The notes under the pieces: generated by a model
Database searches by the model: none
Told to the model about the DNA's origin: nothing
Seen by the model: only the letters and a program-made list of their open reading frames with translations
Shown here: in pieces, positions 1 through 9,200 of the stretch
Position numbering within the stretch: the first letter of the stretch is position 1
How the letters are laid out: every line of letters starts with the position of its first letter
Assembly: GCA_964244115.1 (NCBI GenBank)
Contig: CAXTHM010000028.1
Location: 1-45,913 of the forward strand
Length of the DNA stretch: 45,913 bases
Direction: 5' to 3'
Source of the DNA: CADCWK01 sp964244115
Lineage (GTDB): Bacteria; Chloroflexota; Chloroflexia; Thermomicrobiales; UBA6265
Made by a program: the position numbers and the translations under genes

Positions 1-866
1 GGCTCCGGACCGTATCGTTCAGCCCCGAGGACGTCGCGATCGTCAGTGGGCCGCCGGCCGGTCGGCGTCGCCTGATCGACATCGCGATCTCCCAGCTCGA
101 CCGGCGCTATCTCACGGCACTCTCCCGGTTCGGCCGCGTGATGGGGCAGCGCAACGGCTTGCTGAAGAGCTTCGCGCGCGACGGTGTATCACCGTCTTCA
201 GCCCAGGCGCGGAGTCAATTGCTGTTCTGGGACGATGAACTGATCGACGCCGGGACCGTCATCGTCTCGCGGCGCCACGAGTTGATCGCCCGATTCTCGT
301 CTCTCGCCGCGGTACGCTACGCGGAACTGGCGGGCGGTGCCCGGTTCGCCGTGCGCTACGAGACGACGGTCGTCGCGGATGCTGGCCAGACGGTGCCAGC
401 GGGTGACGACGCGAAGGAGGCAGGCACCCAGGATCCCTTGTGTTCCGACCCGGCGCGTGTCGACGAGGCCACCCGGGATGCCTTCCGTGCACGACTCCTC
501 GAGCGCCGGGCTGACGAGTTTCGCCGAGGGGTGACGCTGGTCGGGCCGCACCGAGACGATCTGCTGCTCTCGCTCGACAGCGTCGACCTCGCCACCTACG
601 GGTCACGCGGTCAGCAGCGACTGGGCATCCTGGCGCTCAAGCTGGCCGAAGCCGACCTGATGGTCGCGGTCGGTGGGGAACCGCCCGTGCTCCTCCTCGA
701 CGATGTGCTGTCCGAACTCGACCCGGAGCGGGGACGACTGCTGATCGAGACCATCGCCCGCTTCGACGCCCAGACGATCGTGACGGCGACCGACCGGAGC
801 GCGCTCGACGCGACGGTGCTGGCTGATCTGCCGCTGTTGCAGGCCGGGACCGGAACCCTTCGATAA
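1..866 (+). CDS. recF: DNA replication and repair protein RecF (3' part)
   Basis: The 5' end lies outside the window; the reading frame is open from base 3. RecF is an SMC-like ATPase that loads RecA at single-strand gaps. The visible part starts with the middle region typical of RecF (FSPEDVAIVSGPPAGRRR, then LDRRYLTALSRFGRV and QRNGLLK). It continues through GPHRDDLLLSLD to the ABC-type signature YGSRGQQR and the Walker B/D-loop segment PVLLLDDVLSELDPERG, then ends with TATDR and a short C-terminus. About 287 residues are present; the missing N-terminus should carry Walker A. No gyrB or other replication gene follows: the downstream 1.7 kb is non-coding, so there is no support here for an origin region. 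Confidence 0.95.
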   Translation, partial: LRTVSFSPEDVAIVSGPPAGRRRLIDIAISQLDRRYLTALSRFGRVMGQRNGLLKSFARDGVSPSSAQARSQLLFWDDELIDAGTVIVSRRHELIARFSSLAAVRYAELAGGARFAVRYETTVVADAGQTVPAGDDAKEAGTQDPLCSDPARVDEATRDAFRARLLERRADEFRRGVTLVGPHRDDLLLSLDSVDLATYGSRGQQRLGILALKLAEADLMVAVGGEPPVLLLDDVLSELDPERGRLLIETIARFDAQTIVTATDRSALDATVLADLPLLQAGTGTLR

Positions 867-2509
867 AACCGTCAGCGGGATGTACCCGAGGGTGGTTCAC
901 CAGGCCCTTCACCGTCCAAGCGCTCGGGCTCCGTCGGAGGCGCAGCGCACGACAACGATGGCGTCGGAACGGTGCCAACCGAGTCCACGGGCCGACCCCA
1001 CGGCATCCAGGCATACGAAGACCGGTCGAACGGCGTCCGGTTGAGCGGCGAGCTCTGTCTCCCAGCCGATAGCGGGGTGGAGTACCGGGTCGTCGACCGG
1101 TTCGGTGATCCGTCCTCCGCTCGTTCATGGGAACGACTGTCGCTGAGATCGAGCACGACCCGGTTCGGTTCGAGGATCGGCGGGGACGACCGCGACTGGC
1201 CAGGGTATCCGGCGGCCGGTCGTCGACGAGTTCGAGAAGGGTGAGCCAGGAGCTGGCTAGAGTGGGTCGCGATGCACGCGCTCTGTCCGCGGAGTCGTCC
1301 TCACACCCATTCTGGGTTGGACGTACTCGCTCTCGCGCTCAAGCCGAATCAGGTCCGTCGGTAGCCCGAGCGGGGGTACTGCTCACGCGATCCGCTCGAT
1401 CGTGAGGATCGGCTCCACCGGTACCCGGAACGGGGAGCAGTAGCCGTGGTCCAGTACAGGGAATTCATTGAAGGCTGCCATGACCGAGGCCTCTGGTTCG
1501 CTTCGGCGATTGCCCGACCTAAACGTACGCGCATCATAAAGGACTAACGTTCGATATAAAGAACAATCCTTCGAGAGGGGTCACCGGGTTCCGGAGGGGC
1601 GATCACCGATGTCCAGCGAGGTGTTTCACGACGGATGTGGACAATGGCAGCCGTGGGTGGGTAACTCGTCGGCGCCGGGTTGGGCCGTGGTTCGGCCGGA
1701 GCTGGCTATCCAGACAGGCGCCGGCATCCTCCCGGCCCGGTGGCGGGACCGAGCGGCGAGGGCAGGGGACGGTCCAGATGGCATCCGGACACCAGCATTT
1801 GGGGAGAGCGATCTGTGAGCGAGCAGGCTGACACCGGATCCGGGTAAACGGTCGGTGGATCTGCCACCCCTGGGTTGCGGAGCAGACCTCTCCCCCAGCG
1901 CAGCGAGACCCCTCTCCGGTCTCCGGCTCACCTGCTCGCTCACCCGCTGACGCGGCTCTCGCTGCGCTGCGGCTCCCAGGTGCCCAGAGAGGTGAGCACT
2001 ACGCACATGCGGTCACGCACCAGGTGTCAACCCGGATTCCCTATGAATACCCGCTCCCGCAACTCGCTTGGACGGTTCTCGGTCGAACGTGGGAACACCG
2101 GTGAAATCCGGCGCGGTTCCCATGCCCCTAATTCCCGGAGCGTTCGCCGCGGAGCCCATCGCGCCAGCTACCGGTCCCTTCCCGGCGCTGGCGGATGGAT
2201 CGGACGGGTGCCGCTGGAGGTGTTCGCGGATGGCACGTCGTCCCCTCGGAGGCATCGTGTCACCGATCGATGCTGGCCAACGTGAGCTCGAGCGATAGAT
2301 GCTCGGGCTTTCCCTTGGAGGGTCCAGGCCGTCGCTGCGCCCTATCGAGCACCGTGGGGAACGGCGTGAGATCAGGCGGTCCGCTCCTCCCTGGCGATGC
2401 CGGCTTGTGGAGCGGACGCGGTGGACGCGGTGGACGGGGTCGCTGAGGAGGCTGAGTTTCACATCGTCATCGATGGTTCCCGTCGGCCCGGTGTTCTGAG
2501 CGTGGATGA
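867..2509. other. Long non-coding stretch with one repeat element
   Basis: No reading frame here has a convincing ribosome binding site, codon pattern or recognisable protein. The stretch contains one full repeat-family element (1831-2045, listed separately). It also holds a short AT-rich island around 1525-1572 with an imperfect inverted pair (AAGGACT ... AATCCTT), which could be a promoter or operator but has no gene directly downstream. A short tandem of the 9-mer GCGGTGGAC occurs near 2420. Nothing else could be assigned. Confidence 0.6.
1831..2045 (+). repeat. MITE-like repeat, copy 1 (full length)
   Basis: The element starts with ACACCGGATCCGGGT (1831-1845) and ends with ACCCGGATTCCCTAT (2030-2044), the degenerate inverted form of the ends of the copy at 37581. 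Shared internal blocks, in order, are GGTCGGTGGATCTGC, GGAGCAGACC.CTCCCCCAGC, CCTCTCCGG.CTCACC, CGCTGACGCGGCTCTCGCTG, CTCCCAGGTGCCCAGAGAGG and GGTCACGCACCA. Compared with the 37581 copy it carries about 40 extra bases, mainly an extra GCTCGCTCACCC stretch and a CAGCGAGACC block. It has no coding capacity and is probably a non-autonomous element or a folded intergenic repeat. Confidence 0.75.
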
Positions 2510-2511
2510 TG

Positions 2512-2546
2512 AAAACGAGAACACCGCCGGCGTACGCCGGCGGTGT
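2512..2546 (-). terminator. Terminator behind tRNA-Gln
   Basis: Bases 2521-2546 form a perfect 26-bp palindrome (centre GGCGTACGCC) directly downstream of tRNA-Gln on the minus strand. On that strand it is followed by TCTCGTTTTC, a short T tract (2512-2515). The position and shape fit an intrinsic terminator for the tRNA. Confidence 0.7.
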
Positions 2547-2554
2547 TTCAGAGG

Positions 2555-2625
2555 CTGGGCTGCAGGGATTCGAACCCCAACTACCTGATCCAGAGTCAGG
2601 CGTCCTACCGTTAGACGACAGCCCA
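2555..2625 (-). tRNA. tRNA-Gln (anticodon CUG)
   Basis: A complete cloverleaf can be drawn on the minus strand. The acceptor arm is TGGGCTG paired with CAGCCCA. The anticodon stem CCTGA/TCAGG encloses loop CTCTGGA with anticodon CTG, and the T arm contains GGTTCGAATCC. The discriminator is G and CCA is not encoded. A promoter lies upstream and a hairpin terminator downstream, so it is probably transcribed alone. Confidence 0.95.
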
Positions 2626-2644
2626 TCAGTCAAGACCGCGACGG

Positions 2645-2674
2645 ATGATAGCACGCGGCCAGGCCAGTGTCGAA
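2645..2674 (-). promoter_or_regulatory. Promoter for tRNA-Gln
   Basis: Minus-strand TTCGAC (2674-2669), an 18-base spacer and TATCAT (2650-2645) preceded by TG form a plausible extended sigma-70 type promoter, about 20 bases before the tRNA 5' end. Confidence 0.5.
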
Positions 2675-2851
2675 CCGGGGAACCAAGTCACGCCGGATGC
2701 CTCTGTGGTGCAATGCTCCGGCGACCCTGGCCCGCGACCGCCGTATCCGTCGCCGACTCATCGACCCGGCGGCGCTCCCGGGGAACCCGCTCTCGCGGCT
2801 CCCATCGCGCACCGCGCCGAGGCGTATCCCGATGCGTGGGACCTCCTCGTT

Positions 2852-3772
2852 TCAGGCCGAAGTGGCGATCCGTTGGGCGACCTCGGAGATCGAGGGGACG
2901 TTGCCGAGGCCGTCGAGCGACCCGGCCAACTGGATGTGAGCCGCCAGCATCGTCTGGTAGGCGAGGACCAGGGAGGTGGCTGGACCGGTACCACCTGGGA
3001 CGGGAGAGATCCGGGAGGCGATCGGCAGCAGATCGTCGAAACTGGCGTCACCGAGGAGATGACCGTCGACGACGTTGGTCCCGAAGTCCAGCACCGTCGC
3101 TCCCGGCCGAACCATGTCGGCGCGGAGCAGACCCGACTGGCCAGCCGCGCAGGCGATGATGTCCGCCGAGCGGGTCACGGCCGCGAGATCCCGGGTGTGC
3201 CGGTGGGCAACGGTGACGGTGGCGTCCGCCGCCGTCAACATCGTGGCGAGTGGCCCTCCGACGACAGGACTCCGGCCGATGACGGTGACGGCCGCGCCGG
3301 GCAGCTCGACGCCATAGGCACGTAGCAGCGTCACGCCGGCCCGGGGACAGGCCGGTTCCAGGCAGGGTCGGCCGAGCCGGAGCAACCCCGCGCTATGGGC
3401 GGTGATGCCGTCGACATCCTTGAGCGGCGAGACAAGCTCCCGGACCGCGGTCTCGGCGCGGCGCCCAGGGAGTGGCAGGAAGAGCATGATGCCGGTGACG
3501 TCCGGGTCGCCGTTCAGTCCGACGATCGTGCTGAAGACCAGATCGTCGCTGGCGGATGCGGGCAGGTCGATCGGCTGGTGCAGCACGCTGACCCGCCGGA
3601 ATGCCCGAGCGATCGAGGTCCGATAACTTTCCGCGGCCGGGTCGTCGCCCACCAGCACGGTGGCCAGTCTGGGCGGGCGGCCGCCCAGCGTGGCGAGCCG
3701 TTCCGTCTGACGGGCGATCTCCTGGGCGACCGGGAGTTCGAGGCGTTTGCCCCGCATCTCGACTGCGATCAT
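2852..3772 (-). CDS. folD: FolD-like methylenetetrahydrofolate dehydrogenase homologue lacking cyclohydrolase residues
   Basis: This 306-residue protein aligns end to end with FolD, which interconverts methylene-, methenyl- and formyl-THF using NADP. The start is the ATG at 3772, preceded by GAGGAT; the frame is open further upstream but lacks family similarity there. Family motifs present are VLVGDDPA, KDVDG (residues 118-122), VIGRSPVVGGP and PVPGGTGPAT. By E. coli FolD numbering, which this protein matches without gaps, Tyr50 and Asp121 are kept. The catalytic Lys54 is Ile, and Gln98 of the usual QLPLP motif is Phe (LFLPLP). In the known family, Lys, Gln and Asp form the cyclohydrolase site, so I infer loss or change of that activity while the Rossmann NADP part looks intact. 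It could be a dehydrogenase-only enzyme or a FolD paralogue with another substrate. Confidence 0.8.
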   Translation of the reverse strand: MIAVEMRGKRLELPVAQEIARQTERLATLGGRPPRLATVLVGDDPAAESYRTSIARAFRRVSVLHQPIDLPASASDDLVFSTIVGLNGDPDVTGIMLFLPLPGRRAETAVRELVSPLKDVDGITAHSAGLLRLGRPCLEPACPRAGVTLLRAYGVELPGAAVTVIGRSPVVGGPLATMLTAADATVTVAHRHTRDLAAVTRSADIIACAAGQSGLLRADMVRPGATVLDFGTNVVDGHLLGDASFDDLLPIASRISPVPGGTGPATSLVLAYQTMLAAHIQLAGSLDGLGNVPSISEVAQRIATSA

Positions 3773-3790
3773 GAACGGCGATCCTCGTGC

Positions 3791-3889
3791 GGGCCCGAAA
3801 GAGGGCCCGGGCGTGCGGCGGAACGATCCGGGGCACTGTTCGACAGGAGCAGCGGCCTGCGGGAGGCCCGGTCGTGCGGCGGAACGATC
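3791..3889 (-). repeat. Duplicated hairpin plus 17-mer in the folD leader
   Basis: The 17-mer CGTGCGGCGGAACGATC occurs exactly at 3812-3828 and again at 3873-3889, a period of 61 bases. Each copy lies next to a GC-rich hairpin: GGGCCC-GAAAGA-GGGCCC at 3791-3808 and GGCCT-GCGGG-AGGCC at 3854-3868. On the minus strand this arrangement sits immediately upstream of the folD ribosome binding site, so it may be a tandem regulatory leader or a local duplication. No known riboswitch was recognised. Confidence 0.5.
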
Positions 3890-4061
3890 AGCATCCAAGG
3901 ATAAGGCATGTACCTCATTGCCAGATCTCTCACCTCGGGGATGGGCCGCCGGCTCCGCGGCTCTGCCGGGTCCGGTGCGACATATCGCATGGCATCGAAG
4001 AACACTACGCTCGTCTACGGGTGAGAGCGAAATGCAGTCGACACGCCCGTGTCGGCGGGGA

Positions 4062-4212
4062 GACCGCTCACCTGGCTCCGCTCCGGCTTACCCGCTCACT
4101 TAGCCACTGACGCGGCTTTGGCTCCGCAGGTGCCCGGAGCGGGGAGGTCATGGTGCTGGCGGACGCGGAGGGCGTCCTTCGGCTCCGCAGGTGCCCGGAG
4201 CGGGAAGCGGCG
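4062..4212 (+). repeat. Repeat family, diverged copy with internal duplication
   Basis: This stretch carries the family blocks GACCGCTCACCTGGCTCCG, CCGGCTTACCCGCTCACT, CACTGACGCGGCTTTGGCT and CAGGTGCCCGGAGCGGGGA. A 24-base unit beginning GGCTCCGCAGGTGCCCGG occurs exactly at 4120-4143 and 4181-4204, again 61 bases apart. No terminal inverted repeats of the full-length type are visible. Confidence 0.6.
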
Positions 4213-5204
4213 CCGGTGTATCGCGAGCAGGCATCTCAGTAAGAACCGCTGTCGGCGACCGAGTTCACCGGTGGACCAGCGGATAAAGCAAGGGGCGCGC
4301 AGTATCGGCGCTGGTGGGGAACCGCGGCCCTCGGCGACCCATGCTTGGCCCCGCTGAGGACCCAGCCGTCGCCCCATGGCTCGCCAGGCGGTCGTCGCGC
4401 GGAGAACCGAGGCCGAGCGTCGCTGACCGGCCATCGGTCTGCATTTCCGATGGATCGGACAGGCGGCGGCATCCTGGCTCGGACGGGTTCCCTACCGGTT
4501 AACCGGTAGCACCGCACCGCACCGCACCGACGCAGACCAACGCAGGTCGAACCTCTGGTAACACCGGGCTCGCGCGAAGGTGCGCGGCCGAGAGGGCTTG
4601 CGCGAGTGCGCTCCTCGACGGCCCGGTTCGAGAACGTCCGCCCCGAGCCATCCCGCTACCGGTTCGCCCTCGGGGAGCGCGTGACCCTCATCTCGGACGT
4701 CGAACCCAGTCCCGCTCTCACGCCGATGAGATGGACGGCCGTGAACGATCGCGAGGTTCTCGGTCCGTCCGGGCGCGGCGCCGTCTCCATATCGTCGATC
4801 GCCAGCAATCGGTGCAGAGCCAGAGCGCCGGGCGGCCGATATGGCCCGGCGGCCGCCCTCGAAGGACCTTCACCCAGGGAAAAGGGGACGCCGCCCTACC
4901 GGTTGTGGGATCTACGGTTGGAACGCGTCGAGCACTCGACCCAGGCTTAGCCGCATCTCGACAGTAGATGACTGGCGATAGGGACTAACAACGTCCAGAC
5001 AGGCGGGGTGGTCGCCGTGTTGATCCGGTCTCGGATCAGAACGCGACAGTGATCAAAACTACCCGTCCAAACGCTCGTTCGGTGTCGTTGCGCAAGCCGT
5101 ATAGTCTCACCACGACGTGACCTGTCATTTCTTCGACCTGGACAGTCCGCGCTCACACTGAAACGACACAAGGATTGCCGGTCTGGGGAGAAGTGGAAAG
5201 AGAC
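4213..5204. other. Non-coding stretch with a perfect palindrome and short tandem
   Basis: No credible gene was found in this kilobase. It holds an 18-bp perfect palindrome (4492-4509), a 5-base tandem right after it, and the upstream region of the XRE regulator gene. Confidence 0.5.
4492..4529. promoter_or_regulatory. 18-bp perfect palindrome followed by ACCGC tandem
   Basis: CTACCGGTTAACCGGTAG (4492-4509) is a perfect inverted repeat without a loop, better suited to binding a dimeric protein than to forming a terminator. It is followed by four near-identical 5-mers ACCGC (4511-4529). A related half site, CTACCGGTT, recurs near 4905. No gene starts nearby, so the function is unknown. Confidence 0.4.
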
Positions 5205-5234
5205 TTGACTGAAAGTCAGCACCGGTGCTAGACT
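5205..5234 (+). promoter_or_regulatory. Promoter with embedded palindrome for the XRE gene
   Basis: TTGACT (5205-5210), an 18-base spacer and TAGACT (5229-5234) form a good sigma-70 type promoter about 100 bases before the XRE start codon. The spacer contains the perfect palindrome GCACCGGTGC (5219-5228), and GACTGAAAGTC overlaps the -35. A dimeric regulator bound there would block RNA polymerase, so autoregulation by the downstream gene is a natural guess. Confidence 0.6.
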
Positions 5235-5333
5235 GATGCCATCGGGTCACCAACTGGATGTGTCGGCGAGGCACACCCTGGGTCATCAGATGAGCGGTGA
5301 CTTTCTGGCGCCGCAATTCGGGGGAACGCATCG

Positions 5334-5762
5334 ATGGAAACGCAATTCGTCAGAGAGCCCAAGCGGATGGATCGCGGCGTCTTCGGGACCGCCCTCAAGC
5401 AGTTCCGCGAGGAGCGACGGGTCTCCCAGAGCAAGCTGGCCGAGCGGGCCGGCTTCGATCACAGCTACGTCAGCCGGCTGGAGAGCGGGGCACGGACGCC
5501 GACGCGCGACGCGGTCACGCAGCTCGCCGGCGCGCTCCAGCTCGATGGGAGTGGGCAGGATTCGCTGCTGGCAGCGGCCGGCTTCCTCCCCAAGGAAGTC
5601 TCCAGCCTGCTCTCGACCGAGCCGGAGATCAGCGATCTCCTGCACCTGCTTCATAACGAGTTGGTTCCGGTCGAGGTTCGCGAGATCCTCCGGGCGCAGC
5701 TTCGGCTCCTGGCCGAGCAGGCGAGATTCACCTTCCCCCACCCGGCTGGCGTCGCCGCCTGA
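5334..5762 (+). CDS. XRE-family helix-turn-helix transcriptional regulator
   Basis: This is a 142-residue cytoplasmic DNA-binding protein. Residues about 17-72 form an XRE/Cro-type helix-turn-helix: ALKQFREERRVSQSKLAERA, then GFDHSYVSRLESGARTPTRDAV with the typical recognition helix. The C-terminal half (EISDLLHLLHNELVPVEVREILRAQLRLLAEQ) is predicted helical and may mediate dimerisation; no ligand domain was recognised. The ATG is preceded by a GGGGGA site. The gene is monocistronic, with its own promoter and a strong terminator. Its targets are unknown, but the palindromes in its promoter make self-regulation likely. Confidence 0.88.
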   Translation: METQFVREPKRMDRGVFGTALKQFREERRVSQSKLAERAGFDHSYVSRLESGARTPTRDAVTQLAGALQLDGSGQDSLLAAAGFLPKEVSSLLSTEPEISDLLHLLHNELVPVEVREILRAQLRLLAEQARFTFPHPAGVAA

Positions 5763-5779
5763 CCGTCACCGCGAGGCAC

Positions 5780-5828
5780 CGACACCGGGCAACCCGCTCC
5801 CCCGCAGGGTTGCCCGGTGTCGGTTTTC
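5780..5828 (+). terminator. Strong intrinsic terminator after XRE gene
   Basis: A perfect 17-bp stem (5780-5796 with 5808-5824, core GGGCAACCC/GGGTTGCCC) with an 11-base loop is followed by TTTT (5825-5828). It lies 18 bases after the XRE stop codon. Confidence 0.92.
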
Positions 5829-6298
5829 TGTCGGACCAGCGGAAGCGCCTCTCAACTCGGAACGCTGTTGTCGCTGTGCCTGCCCGGAACAGGTGCCCGA
5901 CGGGGATGCGTTTCTGACGCGATCCTGAACCCAGCGGAACAGCGGCGGAGGCCGGGCGAGTCCAAGCAGCCCTGTCGCGCTCGGCCGGTCGCGGTTCAGC
6001 GGCGTTCCGTACCCGGCAATCGGCGAAGGCTATCGGTTCGGAGATCCGCGGTCTCCTGGATGGGCGGTGGTGGGAACATGCCACCAGCGACGGTCTCGCG
6101 CCTGCCGTGACTTCAGCCCGTCAGGTCGGCCGCGAACCTCGTAGAATGGTCTTCCCGCAGCCAGCGTTCCCCTCGGCCGACCGCTCGTCGAGCAGCCGCC
6201 AGGCGCCGCGCCGATCCCCCGCCGATCGGTTGCCCCGTCGATGCCACGTCCGACCGCGAGCCCACGCCCCGGACCAGACCAATGCGGGAGTCACCTCA
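5829..6298. other. Non-coding region upstream of dnaE
   Basis: No gene is supported here. A possible -10 element, TAGAAT (6142-6147), lies about 150 bases upstream of the dnaE start but without a clear -35. Confidence 0.4.
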
Positions 6299-9200
6299 AT
6301 GACCGAATTCGCCCACCTCCACCTGCACACCGAGTTCTCCCTGCTGGATGGTCACGGCCGCATCGACGACTACGTCGCGCGGGCGCTCGAGACCGGGGTG
6401 AAGCACATGGCGCTCACCGATCATGGCGTCATGTACGGGGCGATGGAGTGGCACCGCAAGGTCGCCAAGGCCGGCCTGCATCCGATCATCGGAATGGAGG
6501 CGTACCTCGCCGAGGGCAGCGCGACGGCACGCGAGCGGAAGTCGTACCACCTGCTATTGCTGGCCGAGAACGAGACCGGCTACCGGAACCTGCTCAAGCT
6601 GGCATCGAAGGCGGCGCTCGAGGGGTTCTACTACCGGCCCCGGATCGACCTCGACTGGCTCAACCAGCACCGGAAGGGGATCATCGCGACGTCCGCCTGC
6701 CTCGGTGGCCCCGTCGCCAACAACATCCTCCACGGCAACCCGGACAAGGCGAGGACCTACGCCGGTCAACTCAAGGACATCTTCGGGCCCGAGCGGTTCT
6801 TCATCGAAGTCCAGGACCACGGTATCCGGGAGCAGATCGACACCAACCCCGGCCTGATCGAGATCGCTCGCGATGTCGGGCTCGGCCTGGTGGCCTCCAA
6901 CGATGTCCACTACGTCAACGAACTCGATGCCACAGCCCAGGATCTGCTCGTCTGCGTCCAGACCAACTCATTGCTGAGCGATCCCAAGCGGATGAAGACC
7001 GACAGCCAGCAGTTGTTCCTCAAGTCACCGCGGCAGATGGAGCAGGTCTTCGGCGACCTGCCCGAGGCGCTGAGCAACACGGTCCGGATCGCCGAGATGT
7101 GCGACCTCAAGCTGGGATTCGACGGCTACCACCTCCCGAACTTCGACGTGCCCGACGGGTTCACGAATGAGTCGTATCTCGCACATCTCGTGCGGGATGG
7201 TGCACATACTCGGTACGGGTCCGTGACCGGCGAAGTGGCCGAGCGGATCGATTACGAGCTCGGCGTGATCAACTCGATGGGCTTCACCAATTACTTCCTC
7301 GTCGTCTGGGACTTCATCCGGTACGCCAAGGAGAACGGCATCCTGGTCGGCCCGGGGCGCGGGTCGGCGGCCGGCTCGATCGTGACCTACTCGCTCGACA
7401 TCACCGCCCTCGACCCATTGAAGTACGACCTGATCTTCGAGCGCTTCCTCAACCCGTCCCGGATCTCGATGCCGGACATCGACATCGACTTCGCGGACGA
7501 CCGCCGGCAGGAGGTGATCGAGTACGTCGTCCGCAAGTACGGATCGGATCGGGTTGCCCAGATCGTCACGTTCGGTACGCTGGCGGCGAAGGCGTCGGTC
7601 CGGGACAGCGGCAAGGCGATGGGGCTGGCGCAGCCGGACATCGACCGGGTCGCCAAGCTGATCCCGATCCAGCCGCCCGGCATCACGATCGACATGGCGA
7701 TGGGCAAGGTGCCCGAGCTCCAGGCGCTCTACGACACCGATGCCCAGGTGCGGGACCTGATCGACGCGGCCCGCACCGTCGAGGGGATCGCGCGGCACTC
7801 CTCCACGCACGCCGCCGGCGTCGTCATCTCCCGCGATCCGCTCGTCGACCACGTCCCGCTCCAGCGAGCCGGAGGCAAGGCCGAGGGTGAAGTCACCACC
7901 CAGTACCCGATGGGTGAACTGGAAGATCTCGGTCTGCTCAAGATGGACTTCCTCGGCCTCTCGACCCTGACTATCGTCGGCAAGGCCGTCGAGCTCGTTC
8001 GGCGTCGCGGGGTCGAGCTCACCATCGAGACGATCCCGCTGGACGACCCGGGGTCCTACGAGATGCTCTGCCGAGGCGGGACGGTCGGTGTCTTCCAGCT
8101 GGAAGGGGGCATGACGACCCGGATGACGGTCGACGTCCAGCCGGACTGCTTCGAGGACCTGATCGCCCTGATGGCGCTGATCCGGCCGGGGCCGATGGAG
8201 ATGGCGCCCGAGTACATCGCCCGCAAGCACGGCCGGATGGAGACGTCCTATCAGCATCCGGCGTTGGAATCCGTCCTGTCCGAGACCTACGGCGTGCCGC
8301 TCTACCAGGAGCAGGTGATGCGCATCGCCAATGTCCTGGCGGGGTTCACCATGGCCGATTCAGACGGGCTCCGGAAGGCGATGGGCAAGAAGCTCCCCGA
8401 GGTGATGGCCAAGTACCGCGACCGGTTCATCGACGGCTGCGTCGCCAATGACGTCAACCGGAAGATCGCAAGCGACCTCTGGGACATGATCGAGAAGTTC
8501 GCCGGGTATGGTTTCAATAAGGCGCACAGCGCGGCCTATGCCGTGATCGCGGCCCAGACGGCCTATCTCAAGGCGCACTTTCCGGTCGAGTTCATGGCCG
8601 CTATCCTCTCGACCGAAATCGGCACGACCGAGAAGATCATCTCGAATGTGGTCGAGTGCCGTCGCCAGAAGATCCCTGTCTTCCTTCCCGACGTCAACCG
8701 GAGCGAGCGGGATTTCACCGTCGAGCCCGGTGAGGACCCGGAGGCTCGGGTGATCCGGTTCGGGCTGGCGGCGGTGCGCAACGTGGGGGAGGGTGCGGTC
8801 CGGCAGATCGTGCAGGCGCGCCAGGAGCAGGAAGGCGGCCGGTTCCTCGACCTCGAGCATTTCTGCGAGTCGGTCGACTGGTCGACCGTGACCAAGCGGG
8901 TGGTTGAGTGCCTCGCTCGGGCCGGTGCGTTCGACTGCTTCGGCGATCGTTCGGCCGTGATCGCGGCGGTGGACAGCGCCGTCGCGGCCGGCCAGCGACG
9001 CCAGAAGGCCGCATCCCGTGGGCAGATCGGCCTCTTCGACATGCTGGCTGGCTCCCAGGCGGCGACGGTGCGGACGGCGCAGCCGCTCCCGGCCGTCGTG
9101 GCCCGTCCGTCTAGTGAGCTCCTCGGCTGGGAGAAGGAGCTGATCGGTGTCTACGTCAGCGACCATCCGCTGAACGAGTTGCTGGCCGAGGACATCGGAC

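Noticed and set aside
1831..2045. CRISPR array
   Set aside because: The repeats are long, few, scattered over the window and lack regular spacers; no cas genes are present.
867..2509. Replication origin next to recF
   Set aside because: No cluster of DnaA boxes is visible and neither dnaA, dnaN nor gyrB is present; single near matches such as TGTGGACAA are not enough.
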